Positions 8,026 to 15,347 of a DNA stretch of 53,991 bases are shown here, in pieces (the first letter of the stretch is position 1; each line of letters opens with the position of its first letter). The stretch comes from DATARH01 sp050246595. Its GTDB lineage: Bacteria; Pseudomonadota; Alphaproteobacteria; ATCC43930; CGMCC-115725. A program made the translations under genes and the position numbers. The stretch covers positions 1 through 53,991 of the forward strand of contig JBFWVT010000032.1 of assembly GCA_050246595.1 (NCBI GenBank), read 5' to 3'. Under the pieces are notes generated by a model. The model ran no database searches and was not told where the DNA came from. It worked only from the letters and a program-made list of their open reading frames with translations.

Positions 8026-8113
8026 TCGCTTCACCCGGAGCGTGGATTGAAATGTTGCAGCCCATTGCTGTGTGGGTATGCCCCCGGCCCAAGTGCCGGG
8101 GGCTATTGCGAAC
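8025..8113 (+). ncRNA. CRISPR-like minimal unit, candidate CreA/CreR guide RNA
   Basis: Read on the plus strand, 8025-8053 begins GTCGC and ends GCGTGGATTGAAAT, matching both ends of the canonical repeat, while the middle is altered and three bases shorter. A pseudo-spacer starts at 8054 with GTTGCAGCCCA. It is followed by a perfect 9-bp hairpin, GCCCCCGGC (8080-8088) with GCCGGGGGC (8095-8103), and then ATTGCGAAC (8105-8113), which resembles the ATTGAAAC repeat end. This gives degenerate repeat, pseudo-spacer, degenerate repeat. The hairpin has no T-run on either side, so it is not a typical terminator. Known CreA and CreR RNAs have this build, use the Cas processing machinery, and guide Cascade to a nearby promoter through a seed match. 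The function here is inferred. Confidence 0.7.
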
Positions 8114-8163
8114 GCCTATTACGAATAGCTGTATGCTAAACCGAGCGTGCGGCAAGACAGTAT

Positions 8164-10458
8164 TCAGATTATGTTATTCGCCGCCGCGCGCTGTACCGGA
8201 TCGTCGAGTCGCACGCCAGTTTCGGGGTCGTAATAGGCAAGGCACTTGAATCGCAGCAGAGCCTCGCCGAGCCGATCGTGCACCGGCATCAGAATGCCGG
8301 CCGCGAACCACTCGTTGCGAATGTCGCGCCGAAGCGGCACCGTATATTGCTGCAACCGGCGCAAATCGTCGCGGCGCGGCCGGTCCATGCCGGCAATCCG
8401 GTTCAGTACGGTGTCCGCGTCCGCGTCGTCGGGACCGGACCGCCACGGCACCACGACCGGCTCCATAATGTCGTCGATCATGCGGAAAGCGGTTGCAATG
8501 CTGGCGAACGGAAAGTCGCAATCCCGCGCCCGCTCGCCGATGGCACTCAGGATCGGCCACGGTCGCTGCTCCAGTATCGCGGCGTCGAACGCTTTCTGCT
8601 TTTTGTCATCCTTCTGCCAATAGAGTTCGCGGAAATAGGCGTACACCGAATCCAGCGCCAGCGGATCGTCATGATCGCGCAGAACCTGCCGCGCCGCCTG
8701 CCAGAACCCCTCGATCTCGCGCGGCGGTTTGGCCTCTGCCGGTTCGAACACGACGGTGCGCCCGAGCGCCGTCTTGCCCAACTCGCCCTCGCGGTTGCAG
8801 CGGCCGGCCGCCTGCGCGATCGAGTCGATCCCGCAGACCGCGCGCCAGACCTCCGGAAAACTGATATCGACCCCGGCCTCGATCAGGCTGGTCGAAACAA
8901 CCCGCGCCGGCTCTCCTGCCGTGAGCCGCTCGCGCACCCGCGCCAGCACATGCCGGCGGTGGCGCGGGCACATCAGCGTCGTCAGATGCACCGCGCCGGG
9001 CAGGGGCCGGATCGCCTCGAACAGCGCGCGGGCATGCGCCCGGCTGTTGACGACGCACAGCATCTGTTCCTTCTCGGCAAACCGGGCGGCAACGACATCG
9101 TCGCCTGTCTTGCCGGGAAGATGCTCGACCCGCACCCGCTTCAGCCTTGCATAAAGCGCTTTCGGATCGGGCGCCAGTTCGCGGCTGTCGTCGATCGCAA
9201 ACCCGTTCGGAAAGCCGTCGATGACCCGCAGCGCCGGCTGGGTCGCGGTGCATAAGACGACGCTGGCCCGGTAATTCGCGCTCAGCTCCTTCAACGCCGC
9301 GACGCACGGCAGCAGCAGCCTCAGCGGCAAGGTCTGGGCTTCGTCGAGCACGATGACGCTGCCCGCCAGATTGTGCAATTTGCGGCAGCGCGACGGGCGG
9401 GCGGCATAGAGGCTCTCAAAAAACTGCACCGCGGTCGTGACGACAACCGGCACGTCCCAGTTTTCGGCGGCGCGGCGCAATTTGGCGAGACCGTCGCGCC
9501 CCTCGCCGTCATCCCGAAGCGCGCCGGGCGCGTGCTCCCAGTCGAAACTGGCGTGGTGTTCCAGAACCTCGTCGGGCGCGTTCAGCGCCTCGCGGAATAT
9601 CGCGGCGGTCTGCTCGATGATCGAGGTAAACGGGATCACATAAACGACCCGCCGCATCCCATGGCGAAGCGCGTGCTCCAGCGCGAACGACAGCGAGGTC
9701 AGCGTCTTGCCGCCGCCGGTCGGCACGGTCAGCGTGAAGACCCCGGGCGGCAGATCGGCTTTTGCGACGGCATGGTCGAGCACGTCATTGCGCAGCCGAT
9801 TGATTGCGGTGGGCGAACCGGCGCGTTTGTCTGCCATATGCGCGCGTAATGCGTCGCGCAACACGCTCAGCTCGCGATGCCCGCCGCGCGTTACCGGCTC
9901 GTTGTTGGCGTCGGCATAAAAACGCTCGGTTTCGAGAAAATCGGCGTCAACCAGGCACGAGAACAGCATGCGGATCAGAAAAGCCTGGCTGAACCCTTTG
10001 TCGGTTTTTGCCGGGGTCCACGACTGCGTCGAAAGCAGCGTCTTGACGGCGGGCGGCGGCTCGGTGTGCCGCTCCCAGCCCGGCGCATCGATCAGTTTCC
10101 CCGTAAGGCGTTTCTCAAGGTTGGCCCAGTCGTCCAGCCCCGCATGGTGGCCGGCGATCGCAAAGGCGAGCATCCGGGGAAGCAGCGGGACCCCCGCATA
10201 GGCGGCAAGCGCCACCTGCGCGCCGGCGCTGGAATGATCGCCGCCGCTGTTCCGCTTGCCGCGAATATAAGCCTGAAATGCCGCCGAGCATTTGCCGATA
10301 TCGTGCAGCCGGCCGGCGACCCGCCCCGCCTGCTCCCAGCCGAAAGCCGACGCAAATTCGGCGGCACGGCTGCCGACCGCCGCCAGATGATCGGATAGCG
10401 GTTCGCCCGCCTCGATCGGTCGGTCGGTCAGGGAATGGGCAAAAATCGCTGAGGTCAT
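8164..10458 (-). CDS. cas3: CRISPR-associated helicase-nuclease Cas3
   Basis: A 764-residue fusion of an HD nuclease and a superfamily 2 helicase, recruited by target-bound Cascade to unwind and degrade DNA. HD residues are visible at His24, His52-Asp53 (RLHDIGK), His75 and His104-His105 (AGHHAG). The helicase has Walker A TGGGKT near residue 244, the DEAQ box near 370, SVVLCTATQPA, and motif VI AQAAGRCNREG. The start chosen is the ATG at 10458 (MTSAIFAH). The frame stays open back into the upstream tRNA gene, but that part has no Cas3 character. It is separated from cas5c by the regulatory gap at 7763-8163, so it is probably a separate transcription unit. Confidence 0.96.
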   Translation of the reverse strand: MTSAIFAHSLTDRPIEAGEPLSDHLAAVGSRAAEFASAFGWEQAGRVAGRLHDIGKCSAAFQAYIRGKRNSGGDHSSAGAQVALAAYAGVPLLPRMLAFAIAGHHAGLDDWANLEKRLTGKLIDAPGWERHTEPPPAVKTLLSTQSWTPAKTDKGFSQAFLIRMLFSCLVDADFLETERFYADANNEPVTRGGHRELSVLRDALRAHMADKRAGSPTAINRLRNDVLDHAVAKADLPPGVFTLTVPTGGGKTLTSLSFALEHALRHGMRRVVYVIPFTSIIEQTAAIFREALNAPDEVLEHHASFDWEHAPGALRDDGEGRDGLAKLRRAAENWDVPVVVTTAVQFFESLYAARPSRCRKLHNLAGSVIVLDEAQTLPLRLLLPCVAALKELSANYRASVVLCTATQPALRVIDGFPNGFAIDDSRELAPDPKALYARLKRVRVEHLPGKTGDDVVAARFAEKEQMLCVVNSRAHARALFEAIRPLPGAVHLTTLMCPRHRRHVLARVRERLTAGEPARVVSTSLIEAGVDISFPEVWRAVCGIDSIAQAAGRCNREGELGKTALGRTVVFEPAEAKPPREIEGFWQAARQVLRDHDDPLALDSVYAYFRELYWQKDDKKQKAFDAAILEQRPWPILSAIGERARDCDFPFASIATAFRMIDDIMEPVVVPWRSGPDDADADTVLNRIAGMDRPRRDDLRRLQQYTVPLRRDIRNEWFAAGILMPVHDRLGEALLRFKCLAYYDPETGVRLDDPVQRAAANNII

Positions 10459-10708
10459 GATGGGACGGTCCGAGCGCCGGGTGTCGCGGCTTTCGCATAG
10501 GATGCCGGCTGCATCGCGCAGGATGTCAAGACGAAGAAGGACGCGATCGTCGCCAAGAAGCCGCTTGCCATCGAGGCGACGATCAGATGCAGATCGCGAC
10601 CGACCCGCACCGGCCGGAAACGCGAGTCGCGGGCGCGGGCGAGCCGGTGCAACGACCGCCCCTTGCCCGAGGGGTCGATCGATAAGCGGAGATTTTCCCC
10701 CGCAGCAG

Positions 10709-10800
10709 CGGAAGAGGCAGGAGTCGAACCTACCGAAGACGCCTGCGCGCCTTCCAACGGGTTTGAAGCCCGCGCGCCCCACCGGGAGCGGTACTCTTCC
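10709..10800 (-). tRNA. selC: Selenocysteine tRNA (anticodon TCA)
   Basis: A 92-base tRNA that inserts selenocysteine at UGA. It shows a 6-bp D stem (CGCTCC with GGGGCG around CGGT), an anticodon loop CTTCAAA with anticodon TCA, and a long variable arm (GAAGGCG paired with CGTCTTC). The T loop is TTCGACT and the 5-prime end is GGAAGAG, pairing with CTCTTCC. The discriminator is G and CCA is not encoded. After the T loop only 12 bases precede the discriminator, one fewer than the 13 of the canonical bacterial 8+5 fold. A 7+5 fold or an 8+5 fold with a defect are both possible. No selA, selB or obvious selenoprotein is in this window. Confidence 0.92.
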
Positions 10801-10806
10801 GCATTG

Positions 10807-10834
10807 ATAATACGCATCTCTTTTCTCATGTCAT
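10807..10834 (-). promoter_or_regulatory. Predicted selC promoter
   Basis: On the minus strand ATGACA (10829-10834) and TATTAT (10807-10812) are 16 bases apart, each matching the consensus in five of six positions. The -10 ends six bases before the first base of the tRNA, so transcription would begin at or just before the mature 5-prime end. Confidence 0.6.
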
Positions 10835-10962
10835 TGGCCGTTTTTGCCAAAACCGTGCGGCGGCGGTTCACATGGCGGTCGGCACCGTAAAACCCGAACC
10901 CGCCGGAAAACTGCCCGATCTCGGACGACGGCTCATCGCCGGACAGGCCTTTTCGGTTTTAG

Positions 10963-10989
10963 TTAGCACTCACGATCAGAGAGTGCTAA
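10963..10989. promoter_or_regulatory. CIRCE operator (HrcA-binding site)
   Basis: TTAGCACTC, nine spacer bases, then GAGTGCTAA form the perfect CIRCE inverted repeat. HrcA binds it to repress groESL at normal temperature. It lies about 40 bases upstream of groES. No hrcA gene is in this window. Confidence 0.97.
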
Positions 10990-11029
10990 GGCTGGCTCTC
11001 CCGCCACCCAGGCCAACAGGAGAGAAGCG

Positions 11030-11320
11030 GTGAGCTTTCGCCCGTTACAAGACCGCGTCGTCGTCCGGCGCGTCAATCAGGAGGAAAAATCGCGGGGCGG
11101 CATCATCATTCCCGATACCGCCCGGGAAAAGCCGATGGAAGGCGAGATCGTCGCGGTCGGGCCGGGCGCCCGTGCGGACGACGGCACCGTGCAACCCCTC
11201 GACGTCAAAACCGGAGACCGCGTGCTGTTCGCCAAATGGTCCGGCACCGAAGTCAAGATCGACGACGAGGAACTGATTATTATGAAGGAATCCGACATCA
11301 TGGGCGTCATCACCGCCTGA
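11030..11320 (+). CDS. groES: Co-chaperonin GroES
   Basis: A 96-residue co-chaperonin that caps the GroEL ring. It shows the family start FRPLQDRVVVRR, the mobile-loop region with GGIIIPDTAREKP, and the C-terminal LIIMKESDIMGVI. The start is GTG at 11030, preceded by AGGAGAG. It is controlled by the CIRCE element upstream and followed 15 bases later by groEL, forming the standard heat-shock operon. Confidence 0.98.
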   Translation: MSFRPLQDRVVVRRVNQEEKSRGGIIIPDTAREKPMEGEIVAVGPGARADDGTVQPLDVKTGDRVLFAKWSGTEVKIDDEELIIMKESDIMGVITA

Positions 11321-11335
11321 GGAGGAAAGCAAATC

Positions 11336-12970
11336 ATGGCTGCCAAAGATATCAGACACAGCGCCGATGCCCGCGAGCGCATGCTGCGCGGCATCGACAT
11401 CCTGGCGGATGCGGTGCGCGTGACGCTCGGCCCCAAGGGCCGCAATGTCGTTCTCGACAAATCGTTCGGCGCCCCGCGCATCACCAAGGACGGCGTTACT
11501 GTCGCCAAGGAGATCGAACTCGGCGACAAATTCGAGAATATGGGCGCGCAGATGGTCAAGGAGGTTGCCTCCAAGACCAGCACCGAGGCGGGCGACGGCA
11601 CGACCACGGCGACGATCCTCGCCCATGCGATGGTGCGTGAGGGTGTTCGCGCGGTGGCGGCCGGGCTGAACCCGATGGACCTGAAACGCGGTATCGATAT
11701 CGCCGTCGAGGCGATCGTCGCCGATGTGAAGAAGCGCGCCAAGCCGGTATCGACCAACGACGAAATCGCCCAGGTCGGCACGATCTCGGCCAATGGCGAC
11801 GCCGAGATCGGCCGCATGCTGGCCGATGCGATGAAGCGGGTCGGCAACGAGGGCGTCATCACGGTCGAGGAAGCCAGGTCGCTCGAAACCGAGCTCGACG
11901 TGGTCGAGGGGATGCAGTTCGACCGCGGCTACATCTCGCCGTATTTTGTGACGAATGCCGAGAAGATGGTTGTCGAGCTCGACGAGCCGTACATCCTGCT
12001 GCACGAGACCAAACTGTCGGGTCTGCAAGCGCTGCTGCCGGTGCTGGAGGCGGTGGTGCAGAGCAGCCGTCCGCTGCTGATCGTGGCCGAGGATATCGAA
12101 GGCGAGGCGCTGGCGACCCTGGTCGTCAACAAATTGCGCGGCGGCCTCAAGGTGGCTGCGGTGAAGGCGCCGGGCTTTGGCGATCGGCGCAAGGCGATGC
12201 TGGAAGACATCGCGATCGTCAGCGGCGGTCAGGTGATCTCGCAGGATCTCGGCATCAAGCTCGAAAACGTGACGCTCGACATGCTCGGCCGCGCCAAGCG
12301 GGTGCATATCGACAAGGAGAACACGACGATCATCGACGGCGCCGGCGGCAAGGACGACATCTCCGCGCGGGTCAATCAGATCAAGGCGCAGATCGAGGAG
12401 ACCACATCCGACTACGACCGCGAGAAATTGCAGGAACGGCTCGCAAAGCTGGCCGGCGGCGTCGCGGTGATCCGGGTCGGCGGCAACAGCGAGGTCGAGG
12501 TCAAGGAGCGCAAGGACCGGGTCGACGACGCGATGCACGCGACAAAAGCCGCGGTCGAGGAAGGGATCGTGCCCGGCGGCGGCGTGGCGCTGCTCTACGC
12601 GATCAAGGCGCTCGACGGTGTGACACCGGCCAATGACGACCAGAAAGTAGGCATCCAGATCGTGCGCCGGGCGATCCAGGCGCCGGCGCGGCAGATCGCC
12701 GAGAATTCCGGCGCCGACGGGTCGATCGTCGTCGGCAAGCTGACCGACCGCGGCGAGCCGAATTTCGGCTACGATGCGCAGTCCGGCGAGTACAAGGACA
12801 TGGTCGCGGCCGGCATCATCGACCCGGCCAAGGTGGTCCGGATCGCACTGCAGGACGCCGCTTCCGTCGCGGGTCTGCTGATCACGACCGAGGCGATGGT
12901 GACCGACCGGCCGGAACCAAAGGTGCCGGCAATGCCGCACAACCACGACCACGGCATGGGCGGGTTCTAA
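11336..12970 (+). CDS. groEL: Chaperonin GroEL
   Basis: A 544-residue chaperonin that forms the folding chamber with GroES. It has the conserved LGPKGRNVVLDKSFG start region, the ATP-binding GDGTTTAT, and the closing GMGGF tail preceded by a histidine-rich NHDHG segment. Length and domain order are normal. The ATG follows GAGGAAA, and the gene is the second of the CIRCE-controlled operon. Confidence 0.98.
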   Translation: MAAKDIRHSADARERMLRGIDILADAVRVTLGPKGRNVVLDKSFGAPRITKDGVTVAKEIELGDKFENMGAQMVKEVASKTSTEAGDGTTTATILAHAMVREGVRAVAAGLNPMDLKRGIDIAVEAIVADVKKRAKPVSTNDEIAQVGTISANGDAEIGRMLADAMKRVGNEGVITVEEARSLETELDVVEGMQFDRGYISPYFVTNAEKMVVELDEPYILLHETKLSGLQALLPVLEAVVQSSRPLLIVAEDIEGEALATLVVNKLRGGLKVAAVKAPGFGDRRKAMLEDIAIVSGGQVISQDLGIKLENVTLDMLGRAKRVHIDKENTTIIDGAGGKDDISARVNQIKAQIEETTSDYDREKLQERLAKLAGGVAVIRVGGNSEVEVKERKDRVDDAMHATKAAVEEGIVPGGGVALLYAIKALDGVTPANDDQKVGIQIVRRAIQAPARQIAENSGADGSIVVGKLTDRGEPNFGYDAQSGEYKDMVAAGIIDPAKVVRIALQDAASVAGLLITTEAMVTDRPEPKVPAMPHNHDHGMGGF

Positions 12971-12999
12971 GCGGGGCAGGCGCGGCTCACCCGCCTGCT

Positions 13000-13031
13000 G
13001 TCGGGCGCTTGTCGCAAGCAAACTGCCCGAC
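13000..13031 (+). terminator. Stem-loop downstream of groEL
   Basis: GTCGGGC and GCCCGAC enclose an inner GCTTG-TCG-CAAGC hairpin, 30 bases after the groEL stop. There is no clear T-run, so it may end or stabilise the transcript rather than act as a classical intrinsic terminator. Confidence 0.4.
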
Positions 13032-13079
13032 CCGGTAATCGCTGCCTCCGAGGGGCAGATCGAGAAAGGTCCCGCTGGA

Positions 13080-13198
13080 TAGTGGGTCAGTTTGGACTGT
13101 AGTGGTCCGGGGCAGGCTCTCGGGCCGCGCAAAGCGCGGACCCGTGGGGGCCGTTCCGGAATGCCGGTGCTGTCTGTTACATTCAAACTGACCCACTA
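13080..13198. mobile_element. MITE-like or IS-remnant element with inverted ends
   Basis: The 15-base ends TAGTGGGTCAGTTTG (13080-13094) and its exact complement at 13184-13198 face each other across 89 bases. Similarity continues imperfectly for some bases inward. There is no transposase inside, so this is a non-autonomous element or IS relic. The rest of the gap, 13199-13527, shows no convincing gene or structure. Confidence 0.5.
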
Positions 13199-13527
13199 CC
13201 ACCAAGTCGGCGGGGTACAGCCTCAATACTCGGGCACGGCCGGGCGCATTGAAAACTGCCGGATCGGCGTCTTTCTCGGCGATGCCAGCCGGTACCGCCA
13301 CGCGCTGATCGACCGCGCTCTGTAGCTGCCCCAGGCTTGGGCCAATGACCCGGGGCGGCGGGGTGTCGCCGAGGCGCCGCCGGAGACAGCAACGCGCCGT
13401 GCGCCGCCGGGATCGGCCCCTCCTCGACAACCCGCGCTGCGGCCTGGCGGCGCTTCCCGCCTATCGCGGCCGAAGACAGCGGCGCGCAAGACCGGGTTTC
13501 CCGCTGTACAACGCAGGCTCCGGCGCC

Positions 13528-13857
13528 TCACCCCGGCTTTGATACAGGCTCTACGGTCTGGATCACCTCAAAGCCCTCGAATTCGGGATGACCCAGATAG
13601 AGCGGGCGGTTGGCGCCGGCATCGCGGTGCGCCAGCCGGAATGCCTCCGATCGCGTCCACGCCTCGAAATCGGCCCGGCTGCGCCAGCTCGCATGCGACG
13701 AATAAAGCGTATGATCCTCGCGCTCGGGACCGCGCAGCAAATGGAAAGACAGAAAGCCCGGAACATCGCGCAGCTGTGTATCGCGCCGGGTCCAGACCCG
13801 TTCGAAATCGGCTTCTGCGCCACGGCCGACCTTAAAGCGATTCATCGAGATAAACAT
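13528..13857 (-). CDS. Antibiotic biosynthesis monooxygenase (ABM) domain protein
   Basis: A 109-residue single-domain protein starting MFISMNRFKVGRGAEADFERVW, with the mid-region PGFLSFHLLRG and a later SEAFRLAH segment typical of small dimeric ABM proteins. The family includes heme-degrading (HmoA/IsdG-like) and quinol monooxygenases; the exact substrate cannot be read here. The start at 13857 is chosen because family similarity begins there; upstream codons in the same frame look unrelated. It stands alone, convergent with nothing obvious. Confidence 0.8.
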   Translation of the reverse strand: MFISMNRFKVGRGAEADFERVWTRRDTQLRDVPGFLSFHLLRGPEREDHTLYSSHASWRSRADFEAWTRSEAFRLAHRDAGANRPLYLGHPEFEGFEVIQTVEPVSKPG

Positions 13858-14091
13858 TGGCCCGCCATCGTCTCGGATGCGGGTTCTACTATGCCGCACG
13901 CCGCGAGGACCGGCTAGATCGAACGTCATGCGGCCGATCTGCGCGGTTCGTGCGCTTGCGCAAGACTGACCGCCGGGTTGGGCGCGCCGGCGAGGCTCGG
14001 TCGGACAAAAAACGATTCCGGTCTCGCAATCGATGCGAAACCGGCCTATGGCGGGTTATGTTACGGGATCAGAACGCGCGGAGGGCCGGTT

Positions 14092-14937
14092 ATGAACTGC
14101 AACCACATCCGGGTCGAACCGGTGTCGCGGCATGTCGGGGCCGAGATCGGCGGTGTCGATCTGTCGGCCCCGATCGCGGACGAGGCGTTCACCGAAATCC
14201 GCGGCGCCTTCGGCCGATACGGGGTCGTCTTCTTCCGCGACCAGCTTCTGACGCCGGAGCAGCACCTGGCCTTTGCCGAGCGTTTCGGCCCGATCAACAT
14301 CAACCGGTTTTTCGCGACCGTTCCCGGCTACAAGATGATCGCCGAGGTGCGCAAGGAGCCGGATCAGACGCGCAATATCGGCGGCGGCTGGCATACCGAC
14401 CACAGCTATGACGAGGCGCCGGCGCTCGGCTCGATGCTCTACGCGCGCGAGGTCCCGACGACCGGCGGCGACACGCTGTTTGCGAGCATGTACGCGGCTT
14501 ACGACGCGCTGTCCGAGGGGCTGAAGGCGACGCTCGACGGGCTGCGCGCGCGGCATTCAAGCCGGCATGTCTTCGGCCCCGAGGCGATGGCGCGCCGCGG
14601 CGACCTGACCGGCCGCCTGGGCAACGCCGAACTCGCGACGCAGGATGCCGTGCACCCGGTCGTCATCCGCCACCCGCTGACCGGGCGCAAGGCGCTTTAC
14701 GTCAACCCCGGTTTTACGCTCGGCTTTGAAGGCTGGAGCGACGAGGAATCGCGGCCGTTGCTCGATTATCTCTACCGGCACGCGGTGCGGCCCGAATTCA
14801 CCTGCCGCTTTCACTGGCGCAAAGGGTCGCTGGCGCTGTGGGACAACCGCTCGACCTGGCATTTCGCAGTCAACGATTATCACGGCGAGCGCCGGCTGAT
14901 GCACCGCGTCACAATCGAGGGCTGTCGGCTCGACTGA
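14092..14937 (+). CDS. TauD/TfdA family 2-oxoglutarate-dependent dioxygenase
   Basis: A 281-residue nonheme iron dioxygenase. The HxD iron motif is His101 and Asp103 in GWHTDHSYDEAP; the distal histidine is near residue 257 in WDNRSTWH, followed by the arginine segment RRLMHR that binds 2-oxoglutarate. Members oxidise sulfonates, phenoxyacids or other small acids; the substrate is unknown. The ATG has a GGAGG site 7-11 bases upstream. It lies convergent to the flavoprotein operon at 14994-17955. It is distinct from the second TauD-type gene at 19169. Confidence 0.9.
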   Translation: MNCNHIRVEPVSRHVGAEIGGVDLSAPIADEAFTEIRGAFGRYGVVFFRDQLLTPEQHLAFAERFGPININRFFATVPGYKMIAEVRKEPDQTRNIGGGWHTDHSYDEAPALGSMLYAREVPTTGGDTLFASMYAAYDALSEGLKATLDGLRARHSSRHVFGPEAMARRGDLTGRLGNAELATQDAVHPVVIRHPLTGRKALYVNPGFTLGFEGWSDEESRPLLDYLYRHAVRPEFTCRFHWRKGSLALWDNRSTWHFAVNDYHGERRLMHRVTIEGCRLD

Positions 14938-14993
14938 CCGGCCCCACCCCCTCCTTGGTCGAGCTTCCGGCAGCGACGACATGGAACCCGGAT

Positions 14994-15347
14994 TCAGCTT
15001 CGGCCCGAGAGACGCTCTCCCGGCGGCGCGATCTCGGTGACGAGGTCGCGCACCAGCTTTTTGTTGGCGAGCGGGGCCAGCCGCATGACCCGGGCTTCGA
15101 GCCGCGCGGTGCAGGCGTAAACCGTCCTGCCATCAAGCTCGATGATGCATTCCTTGCAGGCATTGGCGTTGATGCACGAATAGCGCACCGCCAGGGTCGG
15201 ATCGCGATGGCTGCGTATCCAGCGCAGACCGTCGAGCACCGACTGCCCCGGCTCGAACGGCACCGTAAAGCTGTCCCAGCGCACCGCCTCTGCTTCCGCC
15301 TGCGTCGCGGAGCCGCGTCGTATGACCAGCGTTGCCGTCGGACTCAT
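14994..15347 (-). CDS. Small 2Fe-2S protein, FrdB/SdhB N-terminal domain-like
   Basis: A 117-residue protein with cysteines at 58, 64, 67 and 79 (CINANACKEC and a later C), resembling the plant-type 2Fe-2S domain of succinate dehydrogenase and fumarate reductase iron-sulfur subunits. The first spacing is five residues instead of the usual four, and the second half that would carry the 3Fe-4S and 4Fe-4S clusters is missing. Its ATG overlaps the stop of the flavoprotein gene as ATGA, so it probably serves as that protein's electron partner. Confidence 0.8.
   Translation of the reverse strand: MSPTATLVIRRGSATQAEAEAVRWDSFTVPFEPGQSVLDGLRWIRSHRDPTLAVRYSCINANACKECIIELDGRTVYACTARLEARVMRLAPLANKKLVRDLVTEIAPPGERLSGRS

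Noticed and set aside
8080..8103. Hairpin as an intrinsic terminator for cas3 or for the mini-ORF
   Set aside because: The stem is perfect but neither strand has a T-run after it; with ATTGCGAAC following, it fits a degenerate second repeat better. A weak terminator role is not excluded.
8052..8249. Plus-strand frame starting inside the pseudo-spacer
   Set aside because: No ribosome site, runs antisense into cas3, and its composition is Arg/Pro/Cys-rich like other shadow frames.
10455..10871. Minus-strand frame with a lipobox-like FFVLTSC segment
   Set aside because: Its upstream half is the selenocysteine tRNA gene, the internal ATG has no good ribosome site, and no family resemblance is seen.
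11045..13186. 713-codon frame antisense to groESL
   Set aside because: Codon-bias shadow of groEL in a GC-rich genome; His/Arg/Asp-rich with no domain.
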